From NCBI RefSeq assembly GCF_000344785.1, contig NC_020506.1:930001-994000 (forward strand): DNA of 64,000 nt. The letters are read 5' to 3'. The first letter of the stretch is position 1. Each line of letters starts with the position of its first letter. This document shows positions 47,394 to 57,164 of this stretch, in pieces. Both the position numbers and the translations under genes were made by a program. Source of the stretch: Corynebacterium callunae DSM 20147 (GTDB lineage: Bacteria; Actinomycetota; Actinomycetes; Mycobacteriales; Mycobacteriaceae). The notes below the pieces were generated by a model. The model made no database searches and was not told the origin of the DNA. It saw only the letters and a program-made list of their open reading frames with translations.

Positions 47394-48221
47394 ATGTCGG
47401 AGTTTTCCGCGGAATCGGTACTATCGAATCTCATGAGTTCAGGGCTTCAGAAGACATTGGGATTTGGCTGCGGTGCAGTGTTGGCAGTGGTCATGGTGAT
47501 CTCTTTTGTCGGCTGGGCCTTAAGTGTGATGGATAATGCCGCACCAAATCGGCAACTGGAGCAGATCCCGGCAGACGTGCCACCTGCGCGTGGTGAGGTA
47601 GTTCCGGAAATTGATATCAATGCCGAGGGTCGTACCTCCCAACACCTAAATTTTTGGGCAGAACCCATTGCAATTGACACCGGAATCTCACCTCAGGCAA
47701 TGGCGGCCTATGGAAACGCCGAATTGATTGCCACTGAATTTTGGCCAAATTGCAACATTGCATGGACAACGCTTGCTGGAATTGGACAAATTGAAACTCG
47801 CCATGGCACCTACAATGGCAAGCTTTTTGGCGGCAGTAACCTTAATGAAAACGGTATTGCAGATCCACCAATTATCGGTGTTCCACTAGATGGCTCACCT
47901 GGCCTGGCAGAAATTCCTGATTCTGACGGTGGGCAGTGGGATGGGGATACGGAATATGACCGCGCAGTCGGTCCGATGCAATTTATTCCAGAGTCTTGGG
48001 AGCGTTTAGGTCTGGATGCCGATGGTGATGGGGTAGCAAACCCCAATCAGATTGATGATGCTGCCTTAAGTGCTGCCAATCTTTTGTGTTCTAGTGGCGG
48101 AGACCTCTCCACTCCTGAAGGGTGGACTGCTGCGGTACACGCCTACAACATGTCCAATCAGTATCTAATTGACGTGCGTGACGCCGCGGCTTCCTACGCT
48201 TTGCGACAGCCGGCAATTTAG
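47394..48221 (+). CDS. Secreted lytic transglycosylase (SLT-type)
   Basis: About 275 residues. One N-terminal membrane anchor (about 24-46), a linker, then a soluble lytic transglycosylase domain: AGIGQIETRHGTYNG with the catalytic Glu, AVGPMQFIPESWERLG, and DADGDGVANPNQIDDAALSAANLLC with AVHAYNMSNQYLIDV. Cleaves peptidoglycan glycan strands; related to Rpf-neighbour MltB-like proteins of actinobacteria. Start uncertain: GTG 47388, ATG 47394 and ATG 47433 are all in frame. Divergent from porB. Confidence 0.85.
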   Translation: MSEFSAESVLSNLMSSGLQKTLGFGCGAVLAVVMVISFVGWALSVMDNAAPNRQLEQIPADVPPARGEVVPEIDINAEGRTSQHLNFWAEPIAIDTGISPQAMAAYGNAELIATEFWPNCNIAWTTLAGIGQIETRHGTYNGKLFGGSNLNENGIADPPIIGVPLDGSPGLAEIPDSDGGQWDGDTEYDRAVGPMQFIPESWERLGLDADGDGVANPNQIDDAALSAANLLCSSGGDLSTPEGWTAAVHAYNMSNQYLIDVRDAAASYALRQPAI

Positions 48222-48468
48222 CGCTTAAAAATAAAGCCAAAAGAACACAGTTTTCGACATCCTTTAAGCCCTAAGAAAATGTGGGAATGTGTGGTTTCGG
48301 ACATAAATGGGCAGGAAAAGGGGTGTTATATTCCACTAAATCCATGTGATTGCGTCATGGAAACGAGATTCATGCAACAATTGGAGGCAGACGTGATTGA
48401 AAGCCAGTGCTTTAGGGTGATGGTTTTTAATGACGTAATTATTCTGGATAGCTCCCAAGTTGGCATAG

Positions 48469-49755
<1,287 letters not shown>

Positions 49756-49782
49756 TACGCTTTTCGACGCTTGACCCCAACG

Positions 49783-49809
49783 CCCCAGCAACCTCCCTGG
49801 TTGCTGGGG
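49783..49809 (+). terminator. Hairpin after eno
   Basis: CCCCAGCAACC pairs with GGTTGCTGGGG around TCCCT, 27 bases after the stop. ATTTGG rather than a T-run follows, so it may act more as a 3' stabiliser. The 11-mer GCTTTTCGACG lies between stop and hairpin (49759). Confidence 0.6.
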
Positions 49810-49872
49810 ATTTGGCGTGAGTGGGGGCGTCGCAAAGCAGGTTTTTAAAGCATATGACTAAGATCAAGGGTT

Positions 49873-50430
49873 ATGGCAAAGCAGAAGAAGTCTCATAAAG
49901 GAATCGTTCCTGTCTCCAGCAGGGAACGGGCATCGGAGACCGTTTCTGCAGCTCGCGCCCCTTTTAAGCTTGGCGCCGTCGGACTTGCATCCCTGGCGGT
50001 TGCGGTGTTGGTCATTCTTTTTGTTATCGCCATCCCAGTCCGCAACTATTTTCAATTGCGCTCTGAAATTGCCCATACGCAGGCCTCAATTGCCGCCAAA
50101 GAGCAGCAAATCACGCAATTGGAATCAGACCTGGAGCGTTACCGGTCCGAAGCCTATATCCGCGAACAAGCACGCCTGCGTTTAGGTGTGATTGAACCAG
50201 GGGAGACCGCCTTTAGAATTTTGGATCCCGCTTTGGAAACTGATACTTCTGTCACCTCTTATGGCACCGAAGCTGAACCGCTCGGCCCGTGGTATGAAAA
50301 TCTGTGGGATTCCGTCACCGAACCAGAGGCAATTGGTGAAGGCGAGATTGCTCCGCCAGCTCCGGTGACTACCTCCGAGACGCCGGTACCATCTTCACCA
50401 TCTGCAGAAGCGCCCGCACCTGCCCAGTAG
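49873..50430 (+). CDS. FtsB/DivIC-like septum formation initiator protein
   Basis: 185 residues. A basic cytoplasmic N-terminus of about 35 residues, one membrane segment (about 36-58), then a periplasmic coiled coil (LRSEIAHTQASIAAKEQQIT) and the typical end of the motif, YIREQARLRLGVIEPGE. The tail is Pro/Ala-rich. FtsB links FtsL and FtsQ in the divisome. Position after eno is the standard actinobacterial location. Confidence 0.88.
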   Translation: MAKQKKSHKGIVPVSSRERASETVSAARAPFKLGAVGLASLAVAVLVILFVIAIPVRNYFQLRSEIAHTQASIAAKEQQITQLESDLERYRSEAYIREQARLRLGVIEPGETAFRILDPALETDTSVTSYGTEAEPLGPWYENLWDSVTEPEAIGEGEIAPPAPVTTSETPVPSSPSAEAPAPAQ

Positions 50431-50478
50431 GAATACTCAATAGGGACGTCAGCTTCATCTCATGACAGAATAGATAAC

Positions 50479-51033
50479 ATGAGTGTTACTGATGCAGATC
50501 TAAAAGCTGTCGAAGAGCAGCTGGGAAGGGCGCCACGCGGAGTCCTTGAAATTTCCTATCGCAGCCCTGATGGGGTTCCCGGCGTAGTTATGACCGCCCC
50601 CAAGCTTGACGATGGCACCCCATTTCCAACGCTTTACTATTTAACTGATCCACGCCTGACCACCGAAGCATCCCGCCTTGAAGTTGCTTTGATCATGAAG
50701 TGGATGACTGATCGTCTTGGTACCGACGAAGAACTGCGTGCCGATTACCAGCGTGCTCACGAGCACTACTTGGCAAAGCGCAATGCAATTGAAGATCTAG
50801 GCACCGACTTCTCCGGTGGTGGTATGCCAGACCGTGTGAAGTGCCTACATGTGCTCATTGCATACGCATTGGCAGAAGGCCCCGACCATTTCCGTCTGGG
50901 CACTGAAGCAGTAGCACTAGCTGCAGAACACGCCGACCTGCGTGGCACTGCCATCCCTGCAGATTGGCCTACTCTGGAAGAACTTGGCATTGATATCAAC
51001 GAGTTTGATTTCTCCCGAGCGGGTGGCGTTTAA
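50479..51033 (+). CDS. DUF501 family protein
   Basis: 184 residues. EQLGRAPRGVLEISYRSPDG, LTDPRLTTEASRLEV and GMPDRVKCLHVLIAYALAEG are the DUF501 markers; the conserved Cys-His (KCLH) is present. Function unknown. Its stop and the ppx2 start overlap (TAATG), making coupled translation likely and hinting at a joint role in polyphosphate metabolism. Confidence 0.88.
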   Translation: MSVTDADLKAVEEQLGRAPRGVLEISYRSPDGVPGVVMTAPKLDDGTPFPTLYYLTDPRLTTEASRLEVALIMKWMTDRLGTDEELRADYQRAHEHYLAKRNAIEDLGTDFSGGGMPDRVKCLHVLIAYALAEGPDHFRLGTEAVALAAEHADLRGTAIPADWPTLEELGIDINEFDFSRAGGV

Positions 51034-51989
51034 TGACGCGATTTGCTGCTGTGGATTGCGGAACCAACTCCATTCGCCTTTTGATCTCTGAGCTCACAAC
51101 CGATGGACTTCAAGAACTTACCCGCGACAATAAGATTGTGCGCCTGGGTAAAGGTGTAGACGCTACGGGCCAATTAGACCCCGAGTCCATTGCACGCACG
51201 CGTGTTGCGTTAGAGGAATATGTACAGGTGATGGAGGAATATGGAGTCGATGCAGTTCGCATGGTCGCCACCTCTGCCACTCGCGACGCCTCCAACCGTG
51301 AAGAGTTCTTTGCTATGACTAGGGAGCTTCTCTCACGCATCCAACCTGGCTACCAAGCCGAGGTTATTAGCGGTGAAGAAGAAGCTTCCCTATCCTTCCG
51401 TGGTGCGGTTGCTGATCTTCCTGCTGATCAGGGACCTTTTTGTGTTATCGATCTTGGCGGTGGATCCACCGAATTTATCGTTGGTGAGCACAATGGAGAA
51501 ATCCTGGGTTCACACTCAGCTCAAATGGGCTGCGTGCGCCTGACTGAACGTATTATGCGCAGTGATCCCCCCACTCCAACCGAGGTGGAAATCGCCCGCG
51601 ATTATGTTGCAGAGCGCATTGCAGACGTTAAGAAGATTGTGCCAATCGCAAAGGCCAAGACCTTTGTGGGATGCGCTGGCACCTTCACCACTATTTCTGC
51701 ATGGGTACAAGGCTTAGAAAGCTATGACCGCAACGCTATTCACCTATCAGTGCTGAACTTCGATGCACTACGGGTGGTAACCGATGAGATTATTTCAGAG
51801 TCTGCGGCTCAGCGTGCCAGCAATCCAGTGGTAGATATCGGACGGGCCGACGTTATTGGTGGCGGCTCAGTGGTGGTCCAGGCCACCATTAAACTCGCAG
51901 CTGAAGAAGCTGGGGCAAACTCCATCGTGATCTCTGAAAAAGATATTCTTGATGGCTTGATTCTGGGTCTGGTAGATCAACACATCTAG
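51033..51989 (+). CDS. ppx2: Exopolyphosphatase Ppx2 (Ppx/GppA family)
   Basis: 318 residues, the short two-domain form lacking the C-terminal HD-like part of E. coli Ppx. ASKHA-fold motifs: AAVDCGTNSIRLLI (phosphate 1), VIDLGGGSTEFIVG (phosphate 2) and VGCAGTFTTISA. Releases phosphate from polyphosphate. Size and the eno-linked position agree with Ppx2 of C. glutamicum. Confidence 0.92.
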   Translation: MTRFAAVDCGTNSIRLLISELTTDGLQELTRDNKIVRLGKGVDATGQLDPESIARTRVALEEYVQVMEEYGVDAVRMVATSATRDASNREEFFAMTRELLSRIQPGYQAEVISGEEEASLSFRGAVADLPADQGPFCVIDLGGGSTEFIVGEHNGEILGSHSAQMGCVRLTERIMRSDPPTPTEVEIARDYVAERIADVKKIVPIAKAKTFVGCAGTFTTISAWVQGLESYDRNAIHLSVLNFDALRVVTDEIISESAAQRASNPVVDIGRADVIGGGSVVVQATIKLAAEEAGANSIVISEKDILDGLILGLVDQHI

Positions 51990-52026
51990 TTTCGAAGTTT
52001 TTGAGAACTTATTTTGACCCCCAATT

Positions 52027-52080
52027 CCGAGGTTTAAGGCACCATGTTCTATGATGTTGTAGGTGTTTTAAACCTCGGTT
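52027..52080 (+). terminator. Inverted repeat after ppx2
   Basis: CCGAGGTTTAA (52027-52037) and TTAAACCTCGG (52068-52078), eleven perfect pairs with a 30-base loop, followed by TTTGG. It begins 38 bases after the stop. Confidence 0.55.
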
Positions 52081-52116
52081 TGGCACTTTAAGAATGTGTG
52101 CTTTTGGTTCACATTC

Positions 52117-52190
52117 GCCCCCATAGCCCAATCGGCAGAGGCGGTTGACTTAAAATCAATACAGTGTGGGTTCGAGTCCCACTGGGGGCA
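52117..52190 (+). tRNA. tRNA with Leu anticodon (UAA), short variable arm
   Basis: Acceptor GCCCCCA/TGGGGGC, three-pair D-stem GCC/GGC, anticodon stem GTTGA/TCAAT around CTTAAAA (anticodon TAA), variable region only ACAGT, T-arm GTGGG-TTCGAGT-CCCAC, discriminator A; total 74 bases, CCA not encoded. The anticodon reads UUA (Leu), but bacterial tRNA-Leu normally carries a variable arm of over ten bases. Followed by a strong terminator. Confidence 0.9.
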
Positions 52191-52214
52191 CAATGACCAG
52201 CGGAAACGCTGGGT

Positions 52215-52263
52215 AAATAGGCACTATTTCGGCTTAAGTGACGAAATAGTGCCTATTTATTTT
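52215..52263 (+). terminator. Strong terminator after tRNA-Leu
   Basis: AAATAGGCACTATTTCG (52215-52231) pairs perfectly with 52242-52258, ten-base loop, followed by ATTTTT. Confidence 0.9.
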
Positions 52264-52803
52264 TGGACTTAGTGCGTTTTGGAACCTTTAGGGTCTTAGG
52301 GTTTTCGGTTTTTGGGGTTTTCCTAAAGTAGTTCACGGGGTAGCGCATGGGGTGGTGCACGGGGAAAGCTTAAGTTTTAGCAGGTTTTTGCGGCCTATTT
52401 TCCCTAATGTATTCAGTTTCCAAAAAGTTTCCTGGATAGTTTTTGGAGCAGATTGAGAATTGTTTAGGCGGCAGTTTTCTCAGGTAATAGCAGGTCAGGT
52501 GTGTGAAATTTGGTTTGCATGACGTGTTTGGGTCAGCCTTGCAGAGTTGGCTGATCGCAGAATTTTAAACAAAAGTTGCTCTTGCACTATCAATCGAAGC
52601 TGTTTTATGGCACACTAGAACATGGTCGCGGTTTCTGTACGCAGTGTTTAGGCGCTTGCAAGAGATGTACACGCGAGCGCCCGGTTTTCCACAATCATGC
52701 ATTAACTGCGGAGGTTGAGGTCGCCGAGGAGTTTTAACGACCTGGGTGTCAGCGAATCATGCTGACGCACATAGCATCACCTCTTAAGAAATAAGGTATT
52801 AAA
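52264..52803 (+). promoter_or_regulatory. 540-base non-coding region with cold-shock promoter and structured leader
   Basis: No credible open frame. The first part contains three tandem 12-mers of the CACGGGG type (52334-52369) and a TCAGCC/GGCTGA hairpin (52533-52554). A promoter candidate is TTGCAC (52582) - 17 bases - TTATGG (52605). The inferred leader of nearly 190 bases holds stems GGCGCT/AGCGCC (52651-52681), AGGTCG/CGACCT (52718-52743) and an eight-pair stem with a seven-base loop (52746-52768). Long leaders that act as RNA thermosensors are known for cspA genes. Confidence 0.55.
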
Positions 52804-53007
52804 ATGGCACAGGGAACTGTGAAGTGGTTCAACGCTGAAAAGGGCTTTGGTTTCATCGCTCCTTCCGACGGATCCGCTGACGTATTCGTCCACTACTCCG
52901 AGATTCAAAGCGGCGGTTTCCGCAGCCTTGAAGAGAACCAGCAGGTTGAGTACGAACTTGGTGAAGGCGCCAAGGGTCCTCAGGCTCAGCAGGTTCGTGC
53001 ACTTTAA
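52804..53007 (+). CDS. cspA: Cold-shock protein, CspA family
   Basis: 67 residues, one cold-shock (OB-fold) domain. RNP1-like KGFGFIAP and RNP2-like DVFVHYSEI are present; a strong bias to few codons suggests high expression. Acts as RNA chaperone. Preceded by a long structured leader and followed 22 bases later by a UUCG-loop terminator. Confidence 0.95.
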   Translation: MAQGTVKWFNAEKGFGFIAPSDGSADVFVHYSEIQSGGFRSLEENQQVEYELGEGAKGPQAQQVRAL

Positions 53008-53028
53008 GCCTAACGCTTAACGCACATT

Positions 53029-53062
53029 AAAACCGCCACACCTTCGGGTGTGGCGGTTTTTC
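53029..53062 (+). terminator. Terminator after cspA with UUCG tetraloop
   Basis: AAAACCGCCACACC (53029-53042) - TTCG - GGTGTGGCGGTTTT (53047-53060), fourteen pairs, followed by TC TT. Confidence 0.92.
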
Positions 53063-53159
53063 TTATTTTAATTTGGCACAACAGTGGTGGCTCGTCCAAG
53101 TATCCAAAGTGATAGGGCAATATAGGTGCAATAACTTCAGCGAAATAGAAAGTGCGCGC

Positions 53160-53930
53160 ATGTATTCCGATGACGATTCAGAAGATTTTGTTAGCCGTGA
53201 CGAGCTTAATGCGGATCTTGATGTCACCATAGATTACGACTTCCCAGATGCCACGGCGTTGATCAGTATTGAAGTCCAACCTCATAATGGGATGGCTTAT
53301 GATCTCCCGCATATGACATTGGTGGAAGGACTGCGCGAAGTTATCACCACTTATTGTCAGCTGCACCATTATTACCGGGAACCGGGTACGTTGGTTTCTG
53401 AAATTGATCCTCCAGTTGGGGCGGTTCAATATTATGTGGAGTTGGCATATGCAATTACTCTCACAGAAGCCCTAGAAGAGGACCGTGCACAGGTTGATTT
53501 CACGAGGCGAGTATTGCTCTTAGAAAAGCTAGTGGACAGTTTGAAGAGAGTCGCAAAGCGCAATGTGGTGGTTTCCCAAGCTTTATCCTGTGCGCAATCG
53601 GCCTTGCAGATGGCTGCAGAATTTGATTTAGAATCCTCTGAGGAATACTTGAAGGACCTTAGACTAAGGCTTCCCCTGGATTATGTGCGTTATCTCCCCA
53701 CTGATGAGGAAGAACAGCATGGGGAATGGGAGGAGCGTCTGGCAAAATTAAATGAAGACTGCCTGGACTATCCTTTTTTTATTTTTGTAGATGATGTCCA
53801 ATCAGCTGAAGAATTTGAAGCTGCAGATAATTTGGATGATAAGAATAGGCTCATTGTCTCAAAAGGGGAGTGGCCGTTGACCTGGGATGATGTCCGCCCG
53901 CGGCGCAGAATCTTCTTGCACACCGCCTAA
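53160..53930 (+). CDS. Acidic protein of unknown function
   Basis: 256 residues, strongly acidic (opens MYSDDDSEDFVSRDELNADLD), cytoplasmic, no signal peptide or membrane segment. A central helical region (TRRVLLLEKLVDSLKRVAKR) is followed by EEYLKDLRLRLPLDYVRYLP and a C-terminal acidic domain. I recognise no family. The start at 53160 is preferred: TATAGG at 53121 looks like a -10, which excludes the TTG at 53073 inside the region next to the cspA terminator. Converges with the SDR gene. Confidence 0.6.
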   Translation: MYSDDDSEDFVSRDELNADLDVTIDYDFPDATALISIEVQPHNGMAYDLPHMTLVEGLREVITTYCQLHHYYREPGTLVSEIDPPVGAVQYYVELAYAITLTEALEEDRAQVDFTRRVLLLEKLVDSLKRVAKRNVVVSQALSCAQSALQMAAEFDLESSEEYLKDLRLRLPLDYVRYLPTDEEEQHGEWEERLAKLNEDCLDYPFFIFVDDVQSAEEFEAADNLDDKNRLIVSKGEWPLTWDDVRPRRRIFLHTA

Positions 53931-53950
53931 AGTCACTCAGCAGAACACCA

Positions 53951-53994
53951 ATGAAGCCCTCGCACCCCAATATAGGGAGTTGCGAGGGCTTCAT
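53951..53994. terminator. Bidirectional hairpin between convergent genes
   Basis: ATGAAGCCCTCGCA (53951-53964) pairs perfectly with TGCGAGGGCTTCAT (53981-53994), 16-base loop. No T-tract on either side, but it sits exactly between two gene ends. Confidence 0.7.
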
Positions 53995-54028
53995 GTGTGC
54001 CTTGAGCCAGAAATTCCGAGAAGTGGGC

Positions 54029-54742
54029 CTAGTTCTCAGCGTTTAGCTGTGGATACATCGTCTCCAGAGGAGCAGACAAACCAGCCTTAAAGCCCTTGGC
54101 GGTATCGTCGGCCAGCACTTCATAGCTTCCCGCAGCTAGACCGTCAAAAACTTGATTGACCAGGTCTGCTGGAGCCAGTTTTGGCGCGTTGGCGTGTGCT
54201 GCCATTGGAGTGTCGACAAATCCCATATGCACGCCCATCACATGAACTCCGGCAGGCAGCAATTCCAAACGCAGTGAGTTGGTAACTGACCACAATCCCG
54301 CTTTGGTAGCTGAGTAGATGCCAGCGAGGGCATTCCAAGACAAAGCGGAGTGGATGTTGATGATGGCAGCCTCACCGCTGTGCTGGGAAAGAAGAGGTGC
54401 AAATGCTCGGGAGAGGAACAGTGGTCCGAGGAAATTGGTTTCCATACTAGAACGAATCTCTTCATCAGTATGAGTCAAAATGCCAGTACTTTGAGTTGAG
54501 ACACCAGCATTATTGATCAATACGGTGACGTCGGAAGCCTGTTCCGCTACGGCTTGGATGGAGGCGGGGTCTGTGACATCAAGTTGCAGAGGAATAACTC
54601 GCTCATCCTCCCACTCGCGGGGTTGACGAGCAGTCGCGTATACCTTTGCAGCACCACGAGTGAGTGCTTCTTCAACAAATTGGCGGCCAATGCCACCGTT
54701 TGCGCCGGTAACTAGGACAACGGCATTTTTAAGTGAAGTCAT
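54029..54742 (-). CDS. Short-chain dehydrogenase/reductase
   Basis: 237 residues. NAD(P)-binding VTGANGGIGRQFVEEAL, NNAGVS, catalytic Ser in SALSWNALAGIYSATKAGL with the YxxxK pair (Tyr then Lys). Classical SDR; substrate unknown. Lies 27 bases downstream of an ene-reductase gene on the same strand, so the two probably form an operon acting on carbonyl or enone compounds. Confidence 0.9.
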   Translation of the reverse strand: MTSLKNAVVLVTGANGGIGRQFVEEALTRGAAKVYATARQPREWEDERVIPLQLDVTDPASIQAVAEQASDVTVLINNAGVSTQSTGILTHTDEEIRSSMETNFLGPLFLSRAFAPLLSQHSGEAAIINIHSALSWNALAGIYSATKAGLWSVTNSLRLELLPAGVHVMGVHMGFVDTPMAAHANAPKLAPADLVNQVFDGLAAGSYEVLADDTAKGFKAGLSAPLETMYPQLNAEN

Positions 54743-54769
54743 TTTCTAAGCTTTCTATACTTGAGCGAA

Positions 54770-55849
54770 TTAGGCTTGGTTGAGAGTTGGGTAGTCTGTA
54801 TAGCCATGGGCACCACCGGCATAAAGCGTTGCTGGATCCACATCATTTAGCTCAGCTCCAGTACGAAGGCGTTCTACGATATCTGGATTTGCAAGAGCCA
54901 TACGTCCCAAAGGAGCAATATCTGCTAGTCCGGCCTCAACATCGGCCGCGATATTTTCCCTTTCGCGTCCATAACGAACAACCAGCACAGCAGTAGGCCA
55001 CGTCTGACGCAGAGATGCCAAGAGCTCGTCATCTCCGAGGTGGTGGACATGGAGATAAACCAAGTTCAATTTGGCCAGCTCAGAGACCAAGTACTCGTAT
55101 TGCGCTCGAACAGCAGTGACATCACCTTCGTCGAGTCCACCCAGTGGGAAGGCCGGGGAGATACGGATACCGGTACGGTGGGCACCAATTTCTTCAGAAA
55201 TTGCTTTTGCTACTTCGATGACAATGCGGGCGCGATTTTCTACAGATCCGCCGTATTCATCAGTGCGTTGATTGGCATTGGGGGCGAGGAACTGGTGAAG
55301 GAGGTAACCATTTGCGGAGTGGATTTCTACACCGTCGGCGCCGGCAGCAACTGCAGAAGCAGCAGCATGGCGGAATTCTGCAATAACATCCTGAATTTCA
55401 GCAGTGCTGAGTTCATGTGGAACAGGAGCTATTTCTTTACCGTTGGGGGTATAAATTTCCTGTTCCGCGGAAATTGCAGACGGTGCTACAGGCAACTGAC
55501 CTTCGGTATTGTTGTCCTGATGGGCAAGTCGTCCCGCGTGCATCAACTGGATGAACAAGTGGCCGCCGTTTTCATGCACAGCATCCGCTACTTTTGACCA
55601 GCCTGCAATGTGCTCAGGAGTATAGATACCGGGGGTATTCATATATCCCTGGCCGACGGCGGAAGGCTGTGCACCTTCGCTGATAATTAGTCCCAGGGAA
55701 GCGCGTTGGCGGTAGTACTCGCTAATAAGATCGCCGGGTACGCCCTCGGAATCGGCGCGATTTCGGGTCATGGGAGCCATGGCCAAACGGTGGGACAGTT
55801 GAATTTCTCCCAGCGTAAATGGCTGCCATATAGCGTCGAGGGAAGTCAT
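54770..55849 (-). CDS. Old Yellow Enzyme-family alkene reductase
   Basis: 359 residues, FMN TIM barrel. LAMAPMTRNRAD, ADGVEIHSANGYLLHQFLAP and RTDEYGGSVENRARIVIEV are classic OYE/NemA motifs. The usual H-x2-N/H pair that binds the substrate oxygen is HSAN; near the active-site strand VYLHVHHLGD. Reduces activated double bonds or nitro-compounds with NADPH. RBS AAAAGGATTAATCT. A GACAT-GAA-ATGTC palindrome (55877-55889) lies in its leader and could be an operator. Confidence 0.92.
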   Translation of the reverse strand: MTSLDAIWQPFTLGEIQLSHRLAMAPMTRNRADSEGVPGDLISEYYRQRASLGLIISEGAQPSAVGQGYMNTPGIYTPEHIAGWSKVADAVHENGGHLFIQLMHAGRLAHQDNNTEGQLPVAPSAISAEQEIYTPNGKEIAPVPHELSTAEIQDVIAEFRHAAASAVAAGADGVEIHSANGYLLHQFLAPNANQRTDEYGGSVENRARIVIEVAKAISEEIGAHRTGIRISPAFPLGGLDEGDVTAVRAQYEYLVSELAKLNLVYLHVHHLGDDELLASLRQTWPTAVLVVRYGRERENIAADVEAGLADIAPLGRMALANPDIVERLRTGAELNDVDPATLYAGGAHGYTDYPTLNQA

Positions 55850-56018
55850 AGATTAATCCTTTTGGGTTGCTGTACAGACATGAAATGTCCTGACCATACT
55901 CATAACTGAGCCTAGTCATAGTTTATTCCCGCAACTGGCAAGCCCTTTAAAGTTTTCACTTTCGCAAAATTCCTTGCTATCCCATGTGAAGAAACGGTAG
56001 GATCACATTCAAATCAAG

Positions 56019-56037
56019 TGAGGTTAGCGTAACCTAC
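56019..56037. promoter_or_regulatory. DtxR (iron) box before ripA
   Basis: TGAGGTTAGCGTAACCTAC is close to the DtxR consensus TTAGGTTAGSCTAACCTAA, with both AGGTTAG and TAACCTA half sites intact. It ends 48 bases before the ripA start. DtxR represses ripA under iron sufficiency in C. glutamicum. Confidence 0.8.
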
Positions 56038-56085
56038 ATTAATGTGAAATGGCCGAGGATTCGGCGAGGTCGAAAAGGAGCTTTT

Positions 56086-57051
56086 ATGAACACAGCCAGC
56101 CTATTGTGGTGCAGTGCAGGCACAACCACAGTCCATGTTGCTGATTCAAGCTTTAGCGTTGTAGCCGGAGATCTCCTCCACGTCCCCAACGGCCTGCATT
56201 GGGAGGATCGCGATACCGCATTATTGCTGGAAATTAAGTTCAATCCGGAAATTCTCAAAGGTTCCGCCCGTCGAATTCATCTGGGCAAGGCATGGAATGA
56301 GCGCCTCATTTATGAATACAGTCGCAGTCTCCTCGGGGAGCGTAGCTTGTCGGCGGAAATCTTGGCGCTTTTTAGGGATCGCATCGCCGCTCCTCCTTTG
56401 CCGACACCTCGCAAGGCTCGCTCCGTAGCGCAGGTTTTGGCTGCCAACCCAGCGGACCAAACGAGTCTGGAAGCTTTCGCCGCGCAACAGGGCGTGTCCG
56501 CGCGTACCCTTCAGCGCCAGTTCCTGCAGTCCACGGGATTTTCTTTTAGTGAGTGGCGTGCTGCCCAGCGCGTTTTTGTCGCCTCTAGCTTGTTGGCCCA
56601 TGATTTCAGCATTTCAGTGGCCGCCAACCTAGTTGGCTTTGCGGCGACCAGTAGCTTGACCCGCGCTTTTCGACGACATACTGGAGCAACTCCATCAGCA
56701 TTTACAAATGCTCAGATAGGTATGGGAGCAGTAGGGCAGGCTCCTAAAATTCCAGCTCTAACCGCATTTGCTGAAGCAACTCGGGATCAACAATTATGGA
56801 TTCATAGTGGCACCGCAACGGTTACCACTGATGGGTATTGCCGCTTCTTAGGCCAAGGAGATATGGCTACCATCCCGGCAGGTACACACACTCGAATTGA
56901 CGTTGCCGCAGGCTCTATTGCCTTGCCTGTTCCAATCGGTGTAGCCGAAGAAGATATGAATTTGGATCGTGTTTTAAGTCTGCATAAGGAACAGGAATTG
57001 CTCCTCAAGGTGGTGGAAAACCCGCAGCTTTTGGAAACTGCAGTGAACTAA
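56086..57051 (+). CDS. ripA: AraC-type regulator of iron proteins
   Basis: 321 residues. N-terminal cupin-like part ([17 protein letters not shown]), central AraC double helix-turn-helix at about 125-202 ([20 protein letters not shown] and [20 protein letters not shown]), and a C-terminal second cupin-like segment ([20 protein letters not shown]). This order, the size and the DtxR box fit RipA of C. glutamicum, which under iron starvation represses iron-containing enzymes such as aconitase. Start 56086 is set by AAAAGGAG; upstream ATG 56044 lies next to the DtxR box. Confidence 0.85.
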   Translation: MNTASLLWCSAGTTTVHVADSSFSVVAGDLLHVPNGLHWEDRDTALLLEIKFNPEILKGSARRIHLGKAWNERLIYEYSRSLLGERSLSAEILALFRDRIAAPPLPTPRKARSVAQVLAANPADQTSLEAFAAQQGVSARTLQRQFLQSTGFSFSEWRAAQRVFVASSLLAHDFSISVAANLVGFAATSSLTRAFRRHTGATPSAFTNAQIGMGAVGQAPKIPALTAFAEATRDQQLWIHSGTATVTTDGYCRFLGQGDMATIPAGTHTRIDVAAGSIALPVPIGVAEEDMNLDRVLSLHKEQELLLKVVENPQLLETAVN

Positions 57052-57164
57052 AAACAACTATTTCTATAAATAAGCATTAAATAATTGTATTGGGGAACTA
57101 AAACTCGATTATCGACGTTGATTTATATGAAGTAAAAAATCAACTGAAAGGATCGGGGACCCCC

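Noticed and set aside
48345..48360. Possible GlxR site TGTGATTGCGTCATG before eno
   Set aside because: The half sites are spaced by five instead of six bases and the second half is incomplete.
56665..56675. GCTTTTCGACG as a mere codon-bias effect (Ala-Phe-Arg-Arg)
   Set aside because: The word occurs in several frames, both orientations and also outside genes (6905, 30502, 49759), so a codon explanation does not suffice.
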